Translations under genes and position numbers: made by a program
Notes under the pieces: model-generated
Database searches by the model: none
Told to the model about the DNA's origin: nothing
Seen by the model: the letters and a program-made list of their open reading frames with translations, nothing else
DNA from: Solen grandis
Lineage: Eukaryota; Mollusca; Bivalvia; Adapedonta; Solenidae
Assembly (NCBI GenBank): GCA_021229015.1
Contig: CM037783.1
Span: forward strand, 58,352,516-58,416,515
Direction of reading: 5' to 3'
Length of the DNA stretch: 64,000 nt
Shown here: in pieces, positions 22,299-36,795 of the stretch
How positions within the stretch are numbered: the stretch's first letter is position 1
Layout of the letters: each line of letters opens with the position of its first letter

Positions 22299-25200
22299 TG
22301 TGTGTTAAATATAAGAACAATGTGATGGTTATACGAAACCGGATACAGCTGTTTTAGCATAATGTCATATAATACATAATCTGTATATTTCATCATAATG
22401 ATATATCCCAGTATTTCTTCATAAAGTATATACAATAGCTGAATGTCCAAATTAAGGTTAACGATATACATACATGCTATTCATAAACCTCATTCTTTAT
22501 CTGAAACATGACGGTTCGATATTTCCCACTGACCCATACTATTTAGTGTGTATCTGTCATACTCAAAACAGGTTTACTTTATATGGTTAAATTTGAACAC
22601 GACATGTGTAACGACTTTGTAATTGCAAATTTTATACATTTATTTAAATATACATTTTTATTTTTTTCTACTATTGTCAGTTTGTTTGAAAATATTTGAG
22701 AAGCAATTTGCGACTATAGAAACGTATTTCTATAAATCAAAATTTCACAAAAATATATACCGTTCAAGTAAAAGGAAAGCAATAATTTACCTTAAGTGGT
22801 GAATGTCTAAGGTAATCACGGACACCACAGCCCACATATACGATATAATTAAAAGATAACAGGTTTTTACACGTGCATTTTAGATTTGAAGTATCTTTTT
22901 TTTCAAATCGCCAGTTTGCAGGTATAATGTCATGAAAAAACAACAACACAAAAGTAAAATCAAAACACATCCTCTCCAGGCCTCGAACCAATGTGTGCAA
23001 ATGGGAATTTCTTCTTATCACGTGACATATTGCGCATTCATAAGAAATTAAATGTCTTCATGGAAATATAGACCATTTCCACATATTGATATCAAACAAT
23101 CGTTAACAATGCATTGGTCTAAATGGTCATGTCAATATCTCTATTGTTTGACACAAGGTCAATACATACTTGTATCAGATATGAAGATGTATAGAAACAG
23201 GAAGAGGCTACTCGAATACGTTACATACAACACACAATATACAAAGCTAGACTTGATTTTATGAGTGGTTTTGTGCGTAGAGATATGCTGCCGGTCAGGG
23301 TGTTTTGTTGTGGTTAGTCGTGGTGTGTGTGGATGGTTGGATGCTACCACCAGGTTACCACGCCATGTGAGTGTTATGCCTGTGAGATGTGGCAGTGGGG
23401 AATTGGCGAATCCCACAAACACTCCAAGTCACTCACTCTCAACATAACACCTCAACTGTCGCGGGGTCGAATCTGTATCATACAGAGCGTAGCAGAATTG
23501 AAGGCAACAAATCAGCTTGTAGTTGATTCCTTTTATTGTCCAGTATTAAGTGTTCCTTCCATAAATTAAACTTCACAATGTAAAATTTCACAAGATTAAG
23601 TAAAACTATTCAAGATAAATTCCACAAGATTATTCCACTCCTTCAGATTTAAGATTCTGTATATGACTCCCTATAAGACTAACTATCCAAGATTGCATTT
23701 ACAAGACAGCTCTCAGGACATTTCTCAAGACTGTTTTAAATTCTGCAATAAATTGAAATAAATTGAAGGGTTTACAATTAACCAATGAAAATAAACAAGT
23801 AATCAAATAGATAACCAATGATATCCATTGTTACAAAATATAAAATAGCATATAGGAGTTAAGTAAACTTAACATTGTGGCTTAAAGCTAATTAATTCAT
23901 ACAACATTTGGCCTGCTACAACAATAGCTCTGTCATTAGGTGCTGGAAATTATTTCTGTCTCAAGTGATTAGATCAATCAGTGACAGGTGGTCTTAGAGA
24001 CCAAATTATATTATTGTTTATACATCAATGTAAGAGGTGTCAACTCTGGTAAATCTAAGTTGATTAAAAAAACAGCAACATGGATCTAAAATATTCAAAC
24101 AAGCCTATCAACTGATATTTCAAAAATGCATAACATGTTACCTAATAACTTATATAGAACATGTATATTATTAATTTCATATTCTATTCCTTATTCATTT
24201 TATTTTATATTTTTATTATTGATAAAACTTGGGACGTAAAAATGCCAAGGTGACAAATAACTGCATGTATACATAAATAAATGAATAACGTTTGGGTATA
24301 GAAATTACTTTTGTACAGGAAAACAGTACGCAGGCGGATAAGTTTCATACAAGATGAAGAAAGAAAGTCACCTTCTTATTATTGTTTTATGACAAAAACA
24401 AAAACATAAAACATACCATCCTATGATTACTCTTTGTTTAATTGAGTTTAACCGAAGTGGTGTTTCCGAAATAGCGTTTCCCAGTTCAATGTTACCTACA
24501 CGAGTAGAGTTTAATCGTCAGAAAACTAACAGTTCACCAACATTACAAGGAGAATAAAACTGTTTGTTTTTTTAATTTCTACCCATCAACTGTGAAAGAA
24601 TTGCTTTATCATGTTAGTTTTCTTATATAATGAGAGAAATGTAAAGTCTCCACGAACGCCAACTTCAATGTGACTGTACATGTATTATGACCAAGTGCAT
24701 AATTAAAATTAAGTACTGAATTGTCACAGCCGAAAAAAAAAGTTGTATACACAACCTAACCAAATGTAAATCCAATAGGCGTCCAGATCTTAATAACAGA
24801 ATGTATCGAGTGCATTTCATGTATAGACAGGACCGTCTTACTCTCTGGACCTTGGTCCGGATGTTCCGATGTTTGGATAATTAGTGTGTTTCGTGCAAAC
24901 ATTTGTTCAAACAATATGTTAAAGGATTAAACTGCATCTGTAGACTTTCTCTGGAATATAGATAGTAGTTTCGCAGAAAATGATATAACTGATTTTGAAC
25001 CCATAGGTTTTTATATTTATTATTGAAATTAGCCTCTGTTTAAGCCTATAAGCCTCCAAATGACGATGTCAAATGATATAATACTGGTGTCATGTATAAT
25101 CAGCATCTCTTGATCTAATTAAGAAAATATAGTTACATTGATACATATATTTTTTTTCCATTAACGTCACAAACAATTTGATATTGCAATCAGTCAAACC

Positions 25201-25410
25201 GAGAACAATGTGTGGTTATGGACAACCAATATTCTGATTTCATCTGGGTTACAGCACATCCGTGTAGTTATTGCCCATATATAACACATTTGTTTTGATG
25301 TCAGGAAAACTCACTCGAAATGTCTTTCTAAACGACCTATCTCTTGCAATGCCTTTAATTGTCTTTATTCACATATTCTGTTTATTTTATCAGCGCTTTT
25401 GCCTTACAGT
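22299..25410. mobile_element. Composite element, copy 2
   Basis: Collinear with 5,981-8,640 but lacking the left foldback part. Recognisable shared blocks lie at 22,299-22,440, 22,510-22,640, 22,690-22,945, 23,185-23,290, 24,665-24,850 and 25,320-25,400. Between 23,290 and 24,630 there is about 0.9 kb not seen in copy 1, so a later insertion here (or a deletion in copy 1) is likely. The transposase blocks of copy 1 are not readable here. Confidence 0.6.
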
Positions 25411-25951
25411 TAACGGGGCCCTCACAGTTGGAGATTTATAACGTATATACATCAATTTGCAATACTTTATCTTTATAGATACCAGTGAGTGTCCTCTTTA
25501 ATCACATGCATAGCTTCAGGATATATGCATGTACATTTTGCAAATCGTCTATATAAACGACAAATTGAATGTACATGTATGAGTGCAGCTATCCAATATC
25601 ATTTAGTTAAAATTGACTATGATTGATTTATACATGATAAGAAATCGTCATCTTTTTCTTTTTCTTTTTTTTTAGCGGACATATTATTCTCAAATTTTGC
25701 ACATAGTACATTAGACTATAACTTAAAAATCAAAAATAAAAAATTAAGATTAAGTGGTCATTATGTTCGTTTTAGAGATTTAGCTTATGGTAGAATATAT
25801 CTCTTTACTAAAGTTTGTTGAAATATTTTGGCATTGGAGACTTAAGAAAAGATCTTGATCTTTAAGAACATACTAACATAATAAAATTTTTATTGTGAAA
25901 TGTAAAAAGATAATATTAAATTTGAATAAGTGTTAACTCACTAAAACGTCC
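25411..25951. other. Gene-free stretch, possible 3'UTR on the minus strand
   Basis: A minus-strand AATAAA lies near 25,885, downstream of the candidate exon at 25,952. Nothing else was seen. Confidence 0.35.
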
Positions 25952-26220
25952 TTAAAAAGGCTCTTTCACTTTCTGTTTAGCTCCGTCCAGGTTTGGATAA
26001 ATGTAATGTACATTTGAAGGCATATTGACCACCATTATAGACCAGTGCTTTTTTATCATTGCATTAGTTCTTGTCTTATCACAAACTACAATTTTACAAT
26101 TAAAAATAATTGATGAACGTGAATATGCCGTAGATGAAAGATGGAAATAAATCTTAAATGTATCTTCGACATCATTGAAGTCGATTTCAATTTGCATCCC
26201 ACTTAATCCTTTCACCTTGA
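25952..26220 (-). CDS. Candidate terminal exon, product unknown
   Basis: An 88-codon open frame with balanced composition, unlike its AT-rich surroundings: GLSGMQIEIDFNDVEDTFKIYF, then SIIFNCKIVVCDKT, then HWSIMVVNMP and a Lys-rich end before a stop. A minus-strand AATAAA follows about 65 nt after the stop, as expected for a last exon. Against it, the possible acceptor (GACTGAG, near 26,224) lacks a pyrimidine tract and no upstream exon was found. I do not recognise the family. It could also be TE-derived. Confidence 0.3.
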
Positions 26221-27423
26221 TTGCTCAGTCGTTCTCTCTCTCATTATATTGTTTACTAAAATGCATTTACGCACACATACGTGTTTGGTGACCATTCCAG
26301 TACTTTTTTTTTGCTTTAGATATTATTTGTCAATTTTGATCATAAGATGACGTAACCGGCAACTTACATGCTGCACATTACCTGTTTAGAATTTCATTAA
26401 CTCTTGTCGTGACGTTGTTGTCTGTAATATGGTATCATCAATGATTAACACATATTTAAATTAATATTTCACCGTGATTCTGTCTGGCATTTATTAAATA
26501 AAGTGACCCTGCATCTTGAGAAGGAGAGCATACAGTTCTCAAACACGATCGTTAAACATAATGAGATTTATTGTTGGCAACGGAAGGGGGGGGGGGTATA
26601 TGGATGAAAGAAAGAATATTCCTGTTGAGTTTGAATCGCGAGCATCATAAGTGACAAGACATATAGAAACAAGTAAGGGGTGACAGTATATTTGAGTGCG
26701 AGGTGTGCCAATTACATGGATAGGTCATAATAACTCTCCAAAAAAATATTATCAAATGACTCAACATACATGTTTTACCTTATATAAATGTAGATAAGTG
26801 TTGAATGTTTTCCTCGACATCATCAAATAAGCATATCACTAATATGATCTCTCTCTCTCTCTCTCCTCTACTTCATAGAGAACAAAAACTAAAGTTTTAC
26901 TTTTTCTAAATTATCTTCATTTTCATAAGATAAATTATGAACTTCCACTTGTTTTCCTCACATAAATGTTTCTATATTTAATGCCGTTTTAGTAAAACTG
27001 CTAGGCATTTTTTATATTTTCTGATTACGTGACCTTAAAGACTGTTGATTTAAAAAATAAATTCAAAAAATAAGCAAACATTATCAGGTACGTGGCAGTT
27101 ACCATTTTCATTATTTGAGGTTAATGTAACTGCTATGAATTCCTATACTCTGGTTGCAGTGGTACAATATTGGTTATATTTTTTCCTTATCTCCTTCTTC
27201 AATATATTTCAACGGACATTCATTTGGAAAGCTAATTACAATAGGCAACAAGGTTAATTGATCAATTGGGGACAAAGAACCATAAAACATGATCATTTAA
27301 ATAAAGGAAATAATATATACATATTTTATATTTCTTCCTTGTTTTACTTCATTCCAAAAATGTCAGATCTTATTAGTCATTCTGCATTTGTTTATAAATT
27401 AAGTTTGATAGTAAAATGATTCA

Positions 27424-27424
<1 letters not shown>

Positions 27425-27472
<48 letters not shown>
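27425..27472. repeat. (AT)n microsatellite
   Basis: About 46 bases of perfect alternating AT. Confidence 0.95.
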
Positions 27473-27475
<3 letters not shown>

Positions 27476-30400
27476 TACAGAGTTCTGTAGAATCTCTGTA
27501 ATAATTATCTGTATCAAAGATATAGGTAGGTGTCAGTGTCAACGTTTCAATGAAATAACTAATACAATCGAATTTATTCGAAGCAAAATGGAAATCAAAG
27601 CATGACTCTTTATAACATCGTTCCAATATGTAATTTTCTAATATTCTCCTGAATGAATTATATCTATCTAAAACACGTGAATTATGACTTTCGTTGTTAA
27701 CACAGCTGACAGTGTTTTACTATTTAGGCTGCACTGTTATCAATTACTCATGTAAGTGTCAACGAGTAGATGAACCCTCTGAATGTTCACAAGTGATTGG
27801 CTATTGCCTTGAAAGTCGACGCATTCCCATTAATCTCGTTAAAAAGTTTCTCCAGCCTGAGCAAGTCATGTGCATCCATTCGGCATCTCATCCGATGGAG
27901 GTGGGGGAGGAAGTAACATATCAATTAATCCGTTTTATTACCATGCTTGTGTCATCCTAATTGCCCTCAACAGAAGGTGATATGGTTATATAACTATACC
28001 AAACACAATATAGTCTCAATTCGGCAGTGAAAATGTCAACACCAAACACAAACTTATAAGCGTGTTGTTGTTTAGTCTAAAGAATACATGTAATTTTTTA
28101 AGTTAGGAAAATAAATAAAGTAGTTGAACTACGCATGTTTACCCTAAACCTTCCTTATTATCTTAATTTACTTACGATATCAGTTAATAGTTCCATACCA
28201 TTTATAGGGCTGTATCAATGGCATCAAACAAGTCAGTATATCTTTTCTCGCCTCAGGGCTGGCAGGTTTTGCTCTATCAATGACATTTCACCTTTTCCCG
28301 TTTATCATTTAGATAATAATAACCAATTGCGACTTTCTGGTCCCGCGTGACATTGATCCCCCGACAATGACCTTTCACCGAGATATCCTTGTCCGTGTTT
28401 GTAATCTGGTTTCCTGCCTGATGAAAGCGATAAATATAAGAAACATTTCGACCATATTAACAAATAATTTAATCCATTGTATCATCTCAATAATAGCCGA
28501 ATTCTGATGTATTTTAGTCACGATAAATCTGATGAAGCTGAATGTACTGCAGTACATTGCTGTTTTCAATTCAAAGTAGTGTTTTATTTTTAAATTGATG
28601 TGTTCTTGTGTCGTCCATATAAATGAATTGATACTGATTAAGCTATTAGGTACTATCTGCTGATATAGCATTGGTTTCACTGAGATAATGAAATCTCAAT
28701 TTGAACTAAAGAATGATTGATCAAATATTTAGGTAAGAACATAACGAGGGCTTGAGAACGAAACTATGCTGGTTGATTTTTTAAATACAAACTCACCTTT
28801 TTCGCGACATCTACATCATCGACATCATCATTTTTAGTCGAGATATAAATATGTAAACGTATGAATTAACATGTACCTTGAAATATGTGTTCATATTTTG
28901 ACACTCATTTACGAAATACTCAGGTATTTGACAAAATAAGCCTTATTTACCTACTAAAACGATTTGCTTTATATTATGTATAAATAACCTAAATTGAATT
29001 TTGTTGAAGTTTGTATCAAATATATGCGAAGAACTGCACATTTCATTCAGTATACTCGCTATTACCATTACCCAACGACATGAACGTTAGATCAGTGTTG
29101 TCGTTAAAGTTGTTCATAGATTTTATATAATTTACATTTTTATATTATTTTCTTTCTTTTTGCATATACTGTATTAGGATATCGAAATAAATCAGTTGAA
29201 TTCCAAATATTACAGATTGCAAAATTGTAATGTAGTCATTTTGGAAGTTTGATATAAAACAATAAAACAAAGGAAAAATGCTCGATCAGATGTCTGCATA
29301 CGTGGACATATTGGTACAAAAAAATGAATTAAAAAAATAGAAACGGCTGGATGAGTGAATATATCAAGGAGCAGTTTTCATAACCGTACGATTACAGACA
29401 TACAATCAGTAATAAAAGACTGTAGAATGTATAAAGACATTGTTTATTCAGCTAATGCATACATTGTCTGAATATTTCTAGTTAAATCTAACCCAGGTAG
29501 ATACATTTAGATCGAGCTTTTCAAGTGTTAATTCCATATATATTATTATTCTGGATCAAAATAGTATTACAGGTGTACAGTGAATTAAATTGGTCATCAT
29601 TCAAAATGAATTTTCGTAACTTTCATGTGAAGAAAACTTCAGGCTTGCTTGCTTGTAGCAGGTATTTTGTTCTACCAAGGGGTTCCCTCCGTGCCTAGAA
29701 AAATGTGTGCATTATGCTAGTTATATGATTGTATATGAAATTGTTCATAATTAAAATGAAATGAATTACGTAACTGATTCTTAAAATTATAATTAAACGT
29801 TAATTGAGACTTTAATATTATATTTTAAGAAAGTTCAAGGTGTTGAAAGATCTTCCCAAAATGAATATTACTTTAAAACTTGGATAAGCCAGCTTGGCTG
29901 ATTATGCAGCTAGCTTTAAAGGATCCCGCACGAAGACATATACCTGGGGAGTTTTAGAACGCCTCATGTGTAAATATCGATATTTTACGTCATAAATTTT
30001 ATTCACAGGTTGCATTTCATAATAATCTAAACACGTTGAAAACACGTACTAGATTAGCCGACATTTTTCAAAGACATATCATTTTACTAAAGTAATAAAC
30101 TCTAGATTTCAATTAAGCAGATATATATGGGAATCATTTTTCCCTCTATATGCTCTATAGGTTTAATCATCATAATGTATGTCATTTTTCCATGCTTTTT
30201 TTTATCTCTACCTTACACTCTTTCATTTAAAAGAGTACAATGAACTACGTTTTGAACTAGGTAGTCTTACTTTTTCGAAGTAGATGTTTAAATTATATGA
30301 CTGCCGTAGCTTACATATCCTAAGGTGTAATTAAACATTAAGTTGAGTGTACAGTCAGCATTTACTTCAACATCCATGTTTGAAATAAAGGGAAATACCT

Positions 30401-30975
30401 TAGAATCAAAGAATATTATGGTTTAGTAGGACTTTTTACAGACCATATGTGCATTTATTACTCGTATACAACATACAAAATCTAATGTCTAGATTCAATG
30501 TGTTACCACTTAACATTGTGTAAGGGATTTTCTTTCTCTTCTTGTCCATTTCACCACAATGAAGGGCGTCCACACATATGGAGATATATATGGTGGAGAG
30601 CTATTGTTTGGGTAAGGTTCAAGTTAGCTTCGTCCTGGCAGGAAACTGATCGTGTATAAGTAATTACTGAATATCGTCGATAAGGGGATATTAAGGATGA
30701 GATACTAAGTATTCCAAAATCACCATGTAAGTGATACATACATAAGTGTAGAACAATGTGGCCATGAGTGGTATATCAAGATTGAACGGTCGCTGTTAAG
30801 GATGATTGAGATTAATGAAACGATGCATTGATATCGTTTTTATGGTTTGATAGTTTCTCAACTATTTCAGATATTTCTGTTGAGATCACGTGCTATTGAA
30901 TCTTTAGATAAATACGCGTATAAGCTACTGCATTTTGGTAAAATGTATGTCATAATCGGTTGCGATTTACAATGT

Positions 30976-31115
30976 TTCCCAATACCAAAGCTAGTAGCAT
31001 ATGTTTTTCAAATACCATGTTTTCGAATACCAAAGAATAGTAGTATATTTTCATCAAATGTTCTCTTTCCAAATATACAAGCATAATAGCATATGTTCTT
31101 CAAATGCTATGTCTA
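30976..31115. repeat. Diverged tandem repeat, about 3 x 50 bp
   Basis: AATACCAAAGCTAGTAGCAT, AATACCAAAGAATAGTAGTA and AAATATACAAGCATAATAGC begin successive units, each followed by a TTTTTCAAAT-like word. Confidence 0.5.
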
Positions 31116-32493
31116 GGACTATAACAGATAAACCTTTCTTTCAATAATTATATCCAGTCGTGAATAAGAACGTCAGAGCCAAAACTTCAAAATAGTTAAA
31201 ATATAAAACTCAGGAAAATGCATTTAATATGTTATGGTAGAGTCAACTTAAAAGTATGTTTACAGATTCATTTGAGAATATAAATGTCATTGGTTTGATA
31301 ATAGTCAAATTTAAATAATTGAAATCCCAGCAATATCTTTAGGTACTTTTGCTTTAAAGGGGTAAACAAGATATTGACCGATGTAACAAAACACAAATTA
31401 GGTGATATATATTTTTCTCTGTCTCAAATTACAGGTGTGCGTGTAAGGGGGGGGGGGTGTATGTGAGGGGTAATAATAACTTTTAGATATACATGTGGAC
31501 ACATATAATAACTAAGATTTATATCTTGACAGTAGTGGACAATATCATCTTTTATCTGAAAGGATCAATTATTTTATTGTGTTTTCGTTTGTTTGATCTT
31601 TCTAATTAAAATATATTGGGCACGCGTATTTATACCAACAAAACAAAGTGATAAAGCTTGAATATAAGTCCTCTCAATCCCCCCTCTCTCTCTCTCTCTC
31701 TAACAGTCTCTACTTCTCTGTGTAGACATGTAGAGGAAGGATTTACTTATCTCACACATATTATGCTCCAACTTATATGTGTATTATTTTTGCTTACATA
31801 TGCAATGTATGTTATATGTGTATGTGTATGTGATGTAGGTCCATGTGTAGGTGTATAGTTTGCATATTTGGGAATGTGTAGGCATTATATAAGGAGGGAC
31901 GTTTATGTATTATATGATTATATGTAAATGCAGATATTCATTGTACATGTATATGTGTATGCGTGGGTAATATATCATGAAAGCCAAATAAACCTTGCCA
32001 TTAGGGTTAAGTTTCTGTCAATCTATAAATAGAGACTGTGACGTCACTAGATTGCACTAGGTGACTCTACGAATTTCTGTAGGACAGCACAGAAGGAGCG
32101 TCAGAGTGATAAAGAACAGAGATAAGATATGTTCTAAGCATGTTTGTCGCCAGTTCTTTCATTTTCCGAAATCGTAAGTTAAACACTTTGCTCTCACATC
32201 TATTTCGGTTTTGATAGCCTTAAAATATACGAACGCAGTGTAAACAAGAAAGAAGGAGACATGTTTTTAATATTCCATTAAACGTTAAGGGAGAATAAGG
32301 AGGAAGCATGATTTAATTTATATTTAGCAGGCTCTTATAAACATATAAAAAAAAGAAGTTGTCATCATATGAAATAGATTTGTAACATGAAACTTTTTTT
32401 TTTATTCTAACAACAATGATCATCATTTTTAAACACTTTAGGTAATCTATCAATCATTAAATTATAATCATGGTCCTCTAAATGCTTATGTTC

Positions 32494-32890
32494 CGTGAAA
32501 TCGTATAATTGTACACAAGAATATCCCTGAGTAATTGAATTCTGAATTCAGTTATAACAAGTATAAAGGATCTGACATGAATTATTATGTCATATCAAAA
32601 TGTATAAAACGAGTTCATGAAAATGTTACTAGGCGAGCTCCGGCGGTTTTAATAACATTTTCATGAACGAGTTTAGTAAAATTTGAAATGAAATGGCAAC
32701 TAATATCAGGTTCTTTTTTATCAAATGATCTATACTGACAGTAAATTAAGATTATTAAAACAAATAAAGAATTGAAAATGTAATCTGTTAGAAGGAAACA
32801 TATCTAAATAATAACCGAAAATAACGGTTTAACGTGTGTACTTCTCAAACATGTTCAACATCAGATGAATAATGCAAATAGATTTAATCC
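32494..32890. repeat. Composite element, copy 3 (left-end fragment)
   Basis: It begins TGAAATCGTATAATTGTACAC, matching 5,460 onward, and includes the foldback palindrome (32,560-32,712) and the following ATAACCGAAAATAACGGTTTAAC block. It ends near the CCCCTCCCCCTCTGACTC tract at 32,908. The right part of the element is absent. Confidence 0.7.
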
Positions 32891-35800
32891 AGCAATAATC
32901 AAAAGCACCCCCCTCCCCCTCTGACTCTCTAACTCTAAATCTCTCCCTGTTTATTTGTGTTTGTGTGTCGCTCTCTAATTTTCCTTTGCTTTAAATAGCT
33001 TGGATATGCACGTTTTTACATAGTTTTCTATTGGTATTGACATTCAAATTCGTGTCTCCACTTGCTTGGCTAGGGCAATATATATTGTATAATACAATGA
33101 TATTTATGATAATTTACCTGCAGTATGTTTAAACCTTAATTTTAACAGAGTTTACATGTTTGTGCTTCAACGTAGAATTAATTACCAATGTATGTCATGC
33201 AGCTTAGCTTTGTCTTATTCGACTGGACACTGCTTTCATTGTATGTAAATAATTGCAATTGCTTGTTATCTCTTATAAAAAGAGGCTAGGACCCTGATAA
33301 CATGTTTTTATCTCTTTAAGGTGTGTACCGATATGAATGCAGCTAGAATTTACAGATTGATCGAGATATATTTAGACACTCGTTGTCCGGGTACGTGTAT
33401 GCTCTGTGGTATCATATTACACCACTTATAGATATCATAGGTACATAACTGATGTTAAACTATGGACATATTGACCACTATCATTGGCAGTTTACAAATC
33501 ATTTGTAACGATATAATTCTACATAAAGTCAATGTTGAATATAATTAATTAAAATGCTCAGAATACACTTAATATTGTAAACTCTATTATAGATTATTTC
33601 AATTAAAAACATAATCCGAATGAATTGAAACCATGTTTTCATAACTTTTGATATACATAATACCTTTTCTTAATAGTTGACCAGAGGTTACCATACACAG
33701 GTGTTTCTAAATTATTAATAGCAATAATCAAATATTTACATGATATATCTTTGTACAATTAAATAAATGAAAAAAAAAAAAACAGTATAAATACAGCTAT
33801 ACAAATGACTACCATGGAGACAGCATTTAGAGTTTGAATTGTTACGTAAATGCACCTAAAGAGAGGTACAGCTTATACAGGTTTCCCACTGAGGTTTTAA
33901 GTGCACATATGATTAAAGTTATACCATCGCACAAAAAATGGCTCCAATGTTTTCGTGTATACGTATTACGTACGTATTAACAAAAGCCCACATTTAATTC
34001 AAACTATTGAAGTGCGCCATATAAAATAAATATATTTGTTGCTTCTAAATTGGATACATATCTATATCGTTTTTTTGTACAAGCACTACTTTTACTTTGT
34101 GCTAATCCGTCTGTAATATAATGACCAGTTAGGATAAGGATTAGGAAACATGACATTCAACTTCATTAATGGAACTGTCATTAACAACTTAATTTACCTG
34201 GAGAGGTAGGATCTGGACAAATGTACTGCAAATTCATTAATAAGACTATCATTTGAACAAAAATTGTATTGACCAGATAAGATCCAGACAAATATATAAC
34301 ATTATAACATCATTTATTAGACTATGTCCCATTACTAATCTGTCTGGATAATAAGATTGTTGGGGTTTATGTGGAGAGTAGATCAAGTAATCAATTATAT
34401 ACTGGTGGAGTCCCCATTCGTAACTGACGCCTCGCATTTCTTCTGAATAGACGTTTAATAATCATACAATGTAACGCGCTTATATACTTCACTCAACATC
34501 CGAACAATGCAAACGTCAACAGATACTGTCAGCTATATATCGCATTATATTGAGTTTTTTTCCTATATAGGCGGTCACCCAGGGTTCATATACAATCAAC
34601 ACACAACGAACAGAGAGATTGTCGACATGATTCACTTGAAAAAGGATTAATCCTTATCCCAGCGCCTTTCAGCAGGGTTAAACTCAATAAAGGCAATTTC
34701 ATATGCGCCAAAATCTCCACAGAGTTTGCTTCTTGAGACGGTGTTTACTTGAGACAGATGTATTGCAGCCACACTGCAGTATCACGCCGTAAACAGTGAC
34801 ATGATACTACACCCAGTCACATTACCCTTACATCTGACCAACCAAAAATGAATCTGCCCGTACATGATTCTAAACAAGGGGACTATTCCAGTTCCATTGT
34901 TCATTACATTGGGATGTCGCTGCCGATGACCGAACCCACGATCAATCTATTCCGAGGAGAACTCTCACCGATGTTCCAGTGCTACGGACATGAACCGATT
35001 CCATTCATAAGATAAATTGCTAATGGCGTTACGACCTTATTTAGTAGAACATTATAACTGTTGTTGTGTGAAATGATACAGAATAGATAACACAACTGTT
35101 GTAGATTTGCAAATCAGTAAGGATTATATTATTTCATTGCTACATACGACTGACTTCGCCGCCAGTCTATAAATGGTTTATCAGTTTCTCTCATTGCACT
35201 GATATACACGGATTTATTTATTTCTAAAAGATTCGGAGATTTGAAGACCACCGTTTTCGAGTTGTTATAAAAACTGACACTTAGTCACTCACTGCTATAG
35301 ACTCAAGTCTTTCAGGTGATATGCGGTAGGTAAGATGTGGTTTCCGTAAGTTTCTTTGCACTATCGGTCTTTCTCTACAAGTATATCTGGTATTTCCATT
35401 CAATGTGAGTAGAGGCGTAAGGTTATGAATTACCAATGATTGTGTAAATGAAATAAATAAGTGATTCGCATATGTATTGTGCAATCGGAGATAACTCTTG
35501 CAGATTTTATATTCAAACGCGATGTGTTACTCCTCCAAACTTTTTCTGATATACATAAGAAATGTGCAAGATAATAGATATAAAAACCTTACATCACGTT
35601 TAAACTCCTATGTGTGAGGTACAACGTAAGTAAAGAGTAAATGCATGTCATAACCTAAGTAATATGTCGTGGATACATTCAACGACTTGCCAACATTATC
35701 ACTGGACATCGGGCTACCAGAATCCAACTAACGCCCTCTATAGCACACGTGATTGGCTCTCATTATTTAAGGGGTGCTTCCGAGAGTGGTTGGTCTGGCG

Positions 35801-36053
35801 TGAGGAGCATTTTTATGGCAGCCCACATTATGGCGCCAAGGAATATTAATGTCGCCCTTTTAAGTGAACATTTGCATTTGGTTGAGGTACAACACGTAAA
35901 AGTTAAAGTCTGTTATCATTTTGGTATCGTGAGGGTGAATAAATGTTTCCACTGTGTACTTTTCAAGCCGAATATCTCAAGTGATAACATAATGTAACTG
36001 GTTTTTTACATGCAATTTAATTTATGATTAAGTTTTTTCTATCTTTTTATTTC

Positions 36054-36087
<34 letters not shown>

Positions 36088-36795
36088 TTGCATATCCTCG
36101 CTTGATGCCCCTCCTGGAGGTTTCTTAATTTGGCGTCATCTGTCAATCATTTCGTTTGCGCGAGAAATAATCCGACTCGGTCAAGTTGACTGTCAAGATA
36201 AAGAAAGAGCTACCAGCCCCTGATTATTGCAAATGAGGATGATTAGTGTCGATCTATTACAAGCATTCGATTCTGGACTTTGCAAAGGAGAGAATTTGTA
36301 AACGTAGCACACTGGATAATATCCCGTTCTCATCGTCCTGAATAATCTGTTAAATGCAAAATGGTGTTTGTTTGTTGGTCGGGTTTAAAGTTCAGTTGAA
36401 ATTATTTCAGTTATTTAGAATATTGCAGGTGACATGTTTTATTAAAAGTTCTAACAATTATATAGTTCCTATATCATTTCAATATTTGTGCATAAATCTA
36501 CAAATCTGTATAAATCATCATATCGCGGTGAAAGAGCATGTTGACAAAGTCACAGAGGACTGTCAATGAAACGTTCAATCCAAACGAACATTCCGATTTT
36601 ACAGACATAAGTTAAACATATTCTCGAACATTTCTCTTCAAACATCAAACATTTGATTCACCTTACATATGTTGACGCGGCAATTTCTCAACTGCTTATA
36701 CCCAATTCTACACGGCTAATAGATCGCACTACACATGATCCTTTTACGAAGTAAGCCGGGATAGTGTACACGGTTTGAAGATAATACGATTATAA
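32891..36795. other. AT-rich stretch without a supported gene
   Basis: Notable contents: three loosely repeated units of about 60-90 bp around 34,125-34,330 (words GACCAG/CTGGACAAAT and TTCATTAATAAGACT), a GC-richer block at about 34,620-35,010 that looks like a dispersed mollusc repeat (with CCGAACCCACGATC, reminiscent of a tRNA-derived B-box region), and an (ATT)n tract at 36,052-36,086. No exon pair was found. Confidence 0.4.
36052..36086. repeat. (ATT)n microsatellite
   Basis: About eleven perfect ATT units. Confidence 0.9.

Larger units (their letters stand above)
26221..32493. other. 6-kb AT-rich stretch without a supported gene
   Basis: Contains simple repeats (GA/CT at about 26,850 and 31,683, AT at 27,425, G runs at 26,586 and 31,447) and a small tandem repeat at 30,976. 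A plus-strand open frame at 27,694-27,960 with several Cys residues has one plausible acceptor (TTTACTATTTAG) but no partner exon. A plus-strand start at about 32,137 followed by a donor-like ATCGTAAGT (near 32,171) could be a first exon but is unsupported. Confidence 0.45.

Noticed and set aside
27694..27960. Plus-strand Cys-containing open frame (GCTVINYSCKC...) as an exon
   Set aside because: It has one acceptor-like site but no donor in phase and no partner exon. I do not recognise the sequence.
32137..32175. Possible plus-strand first exon (MFVASSFIFRN then GTAAGT)
   Set aside because: Very short, an upstream ATG closes at once, and no second exon was found.
34620..35010. tRNA gene or tRNA-derived SINE
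   Set aside because: Only a B-box-like word on the reverse strand was seen. There is no cloverleaf and no A box at the right distance.
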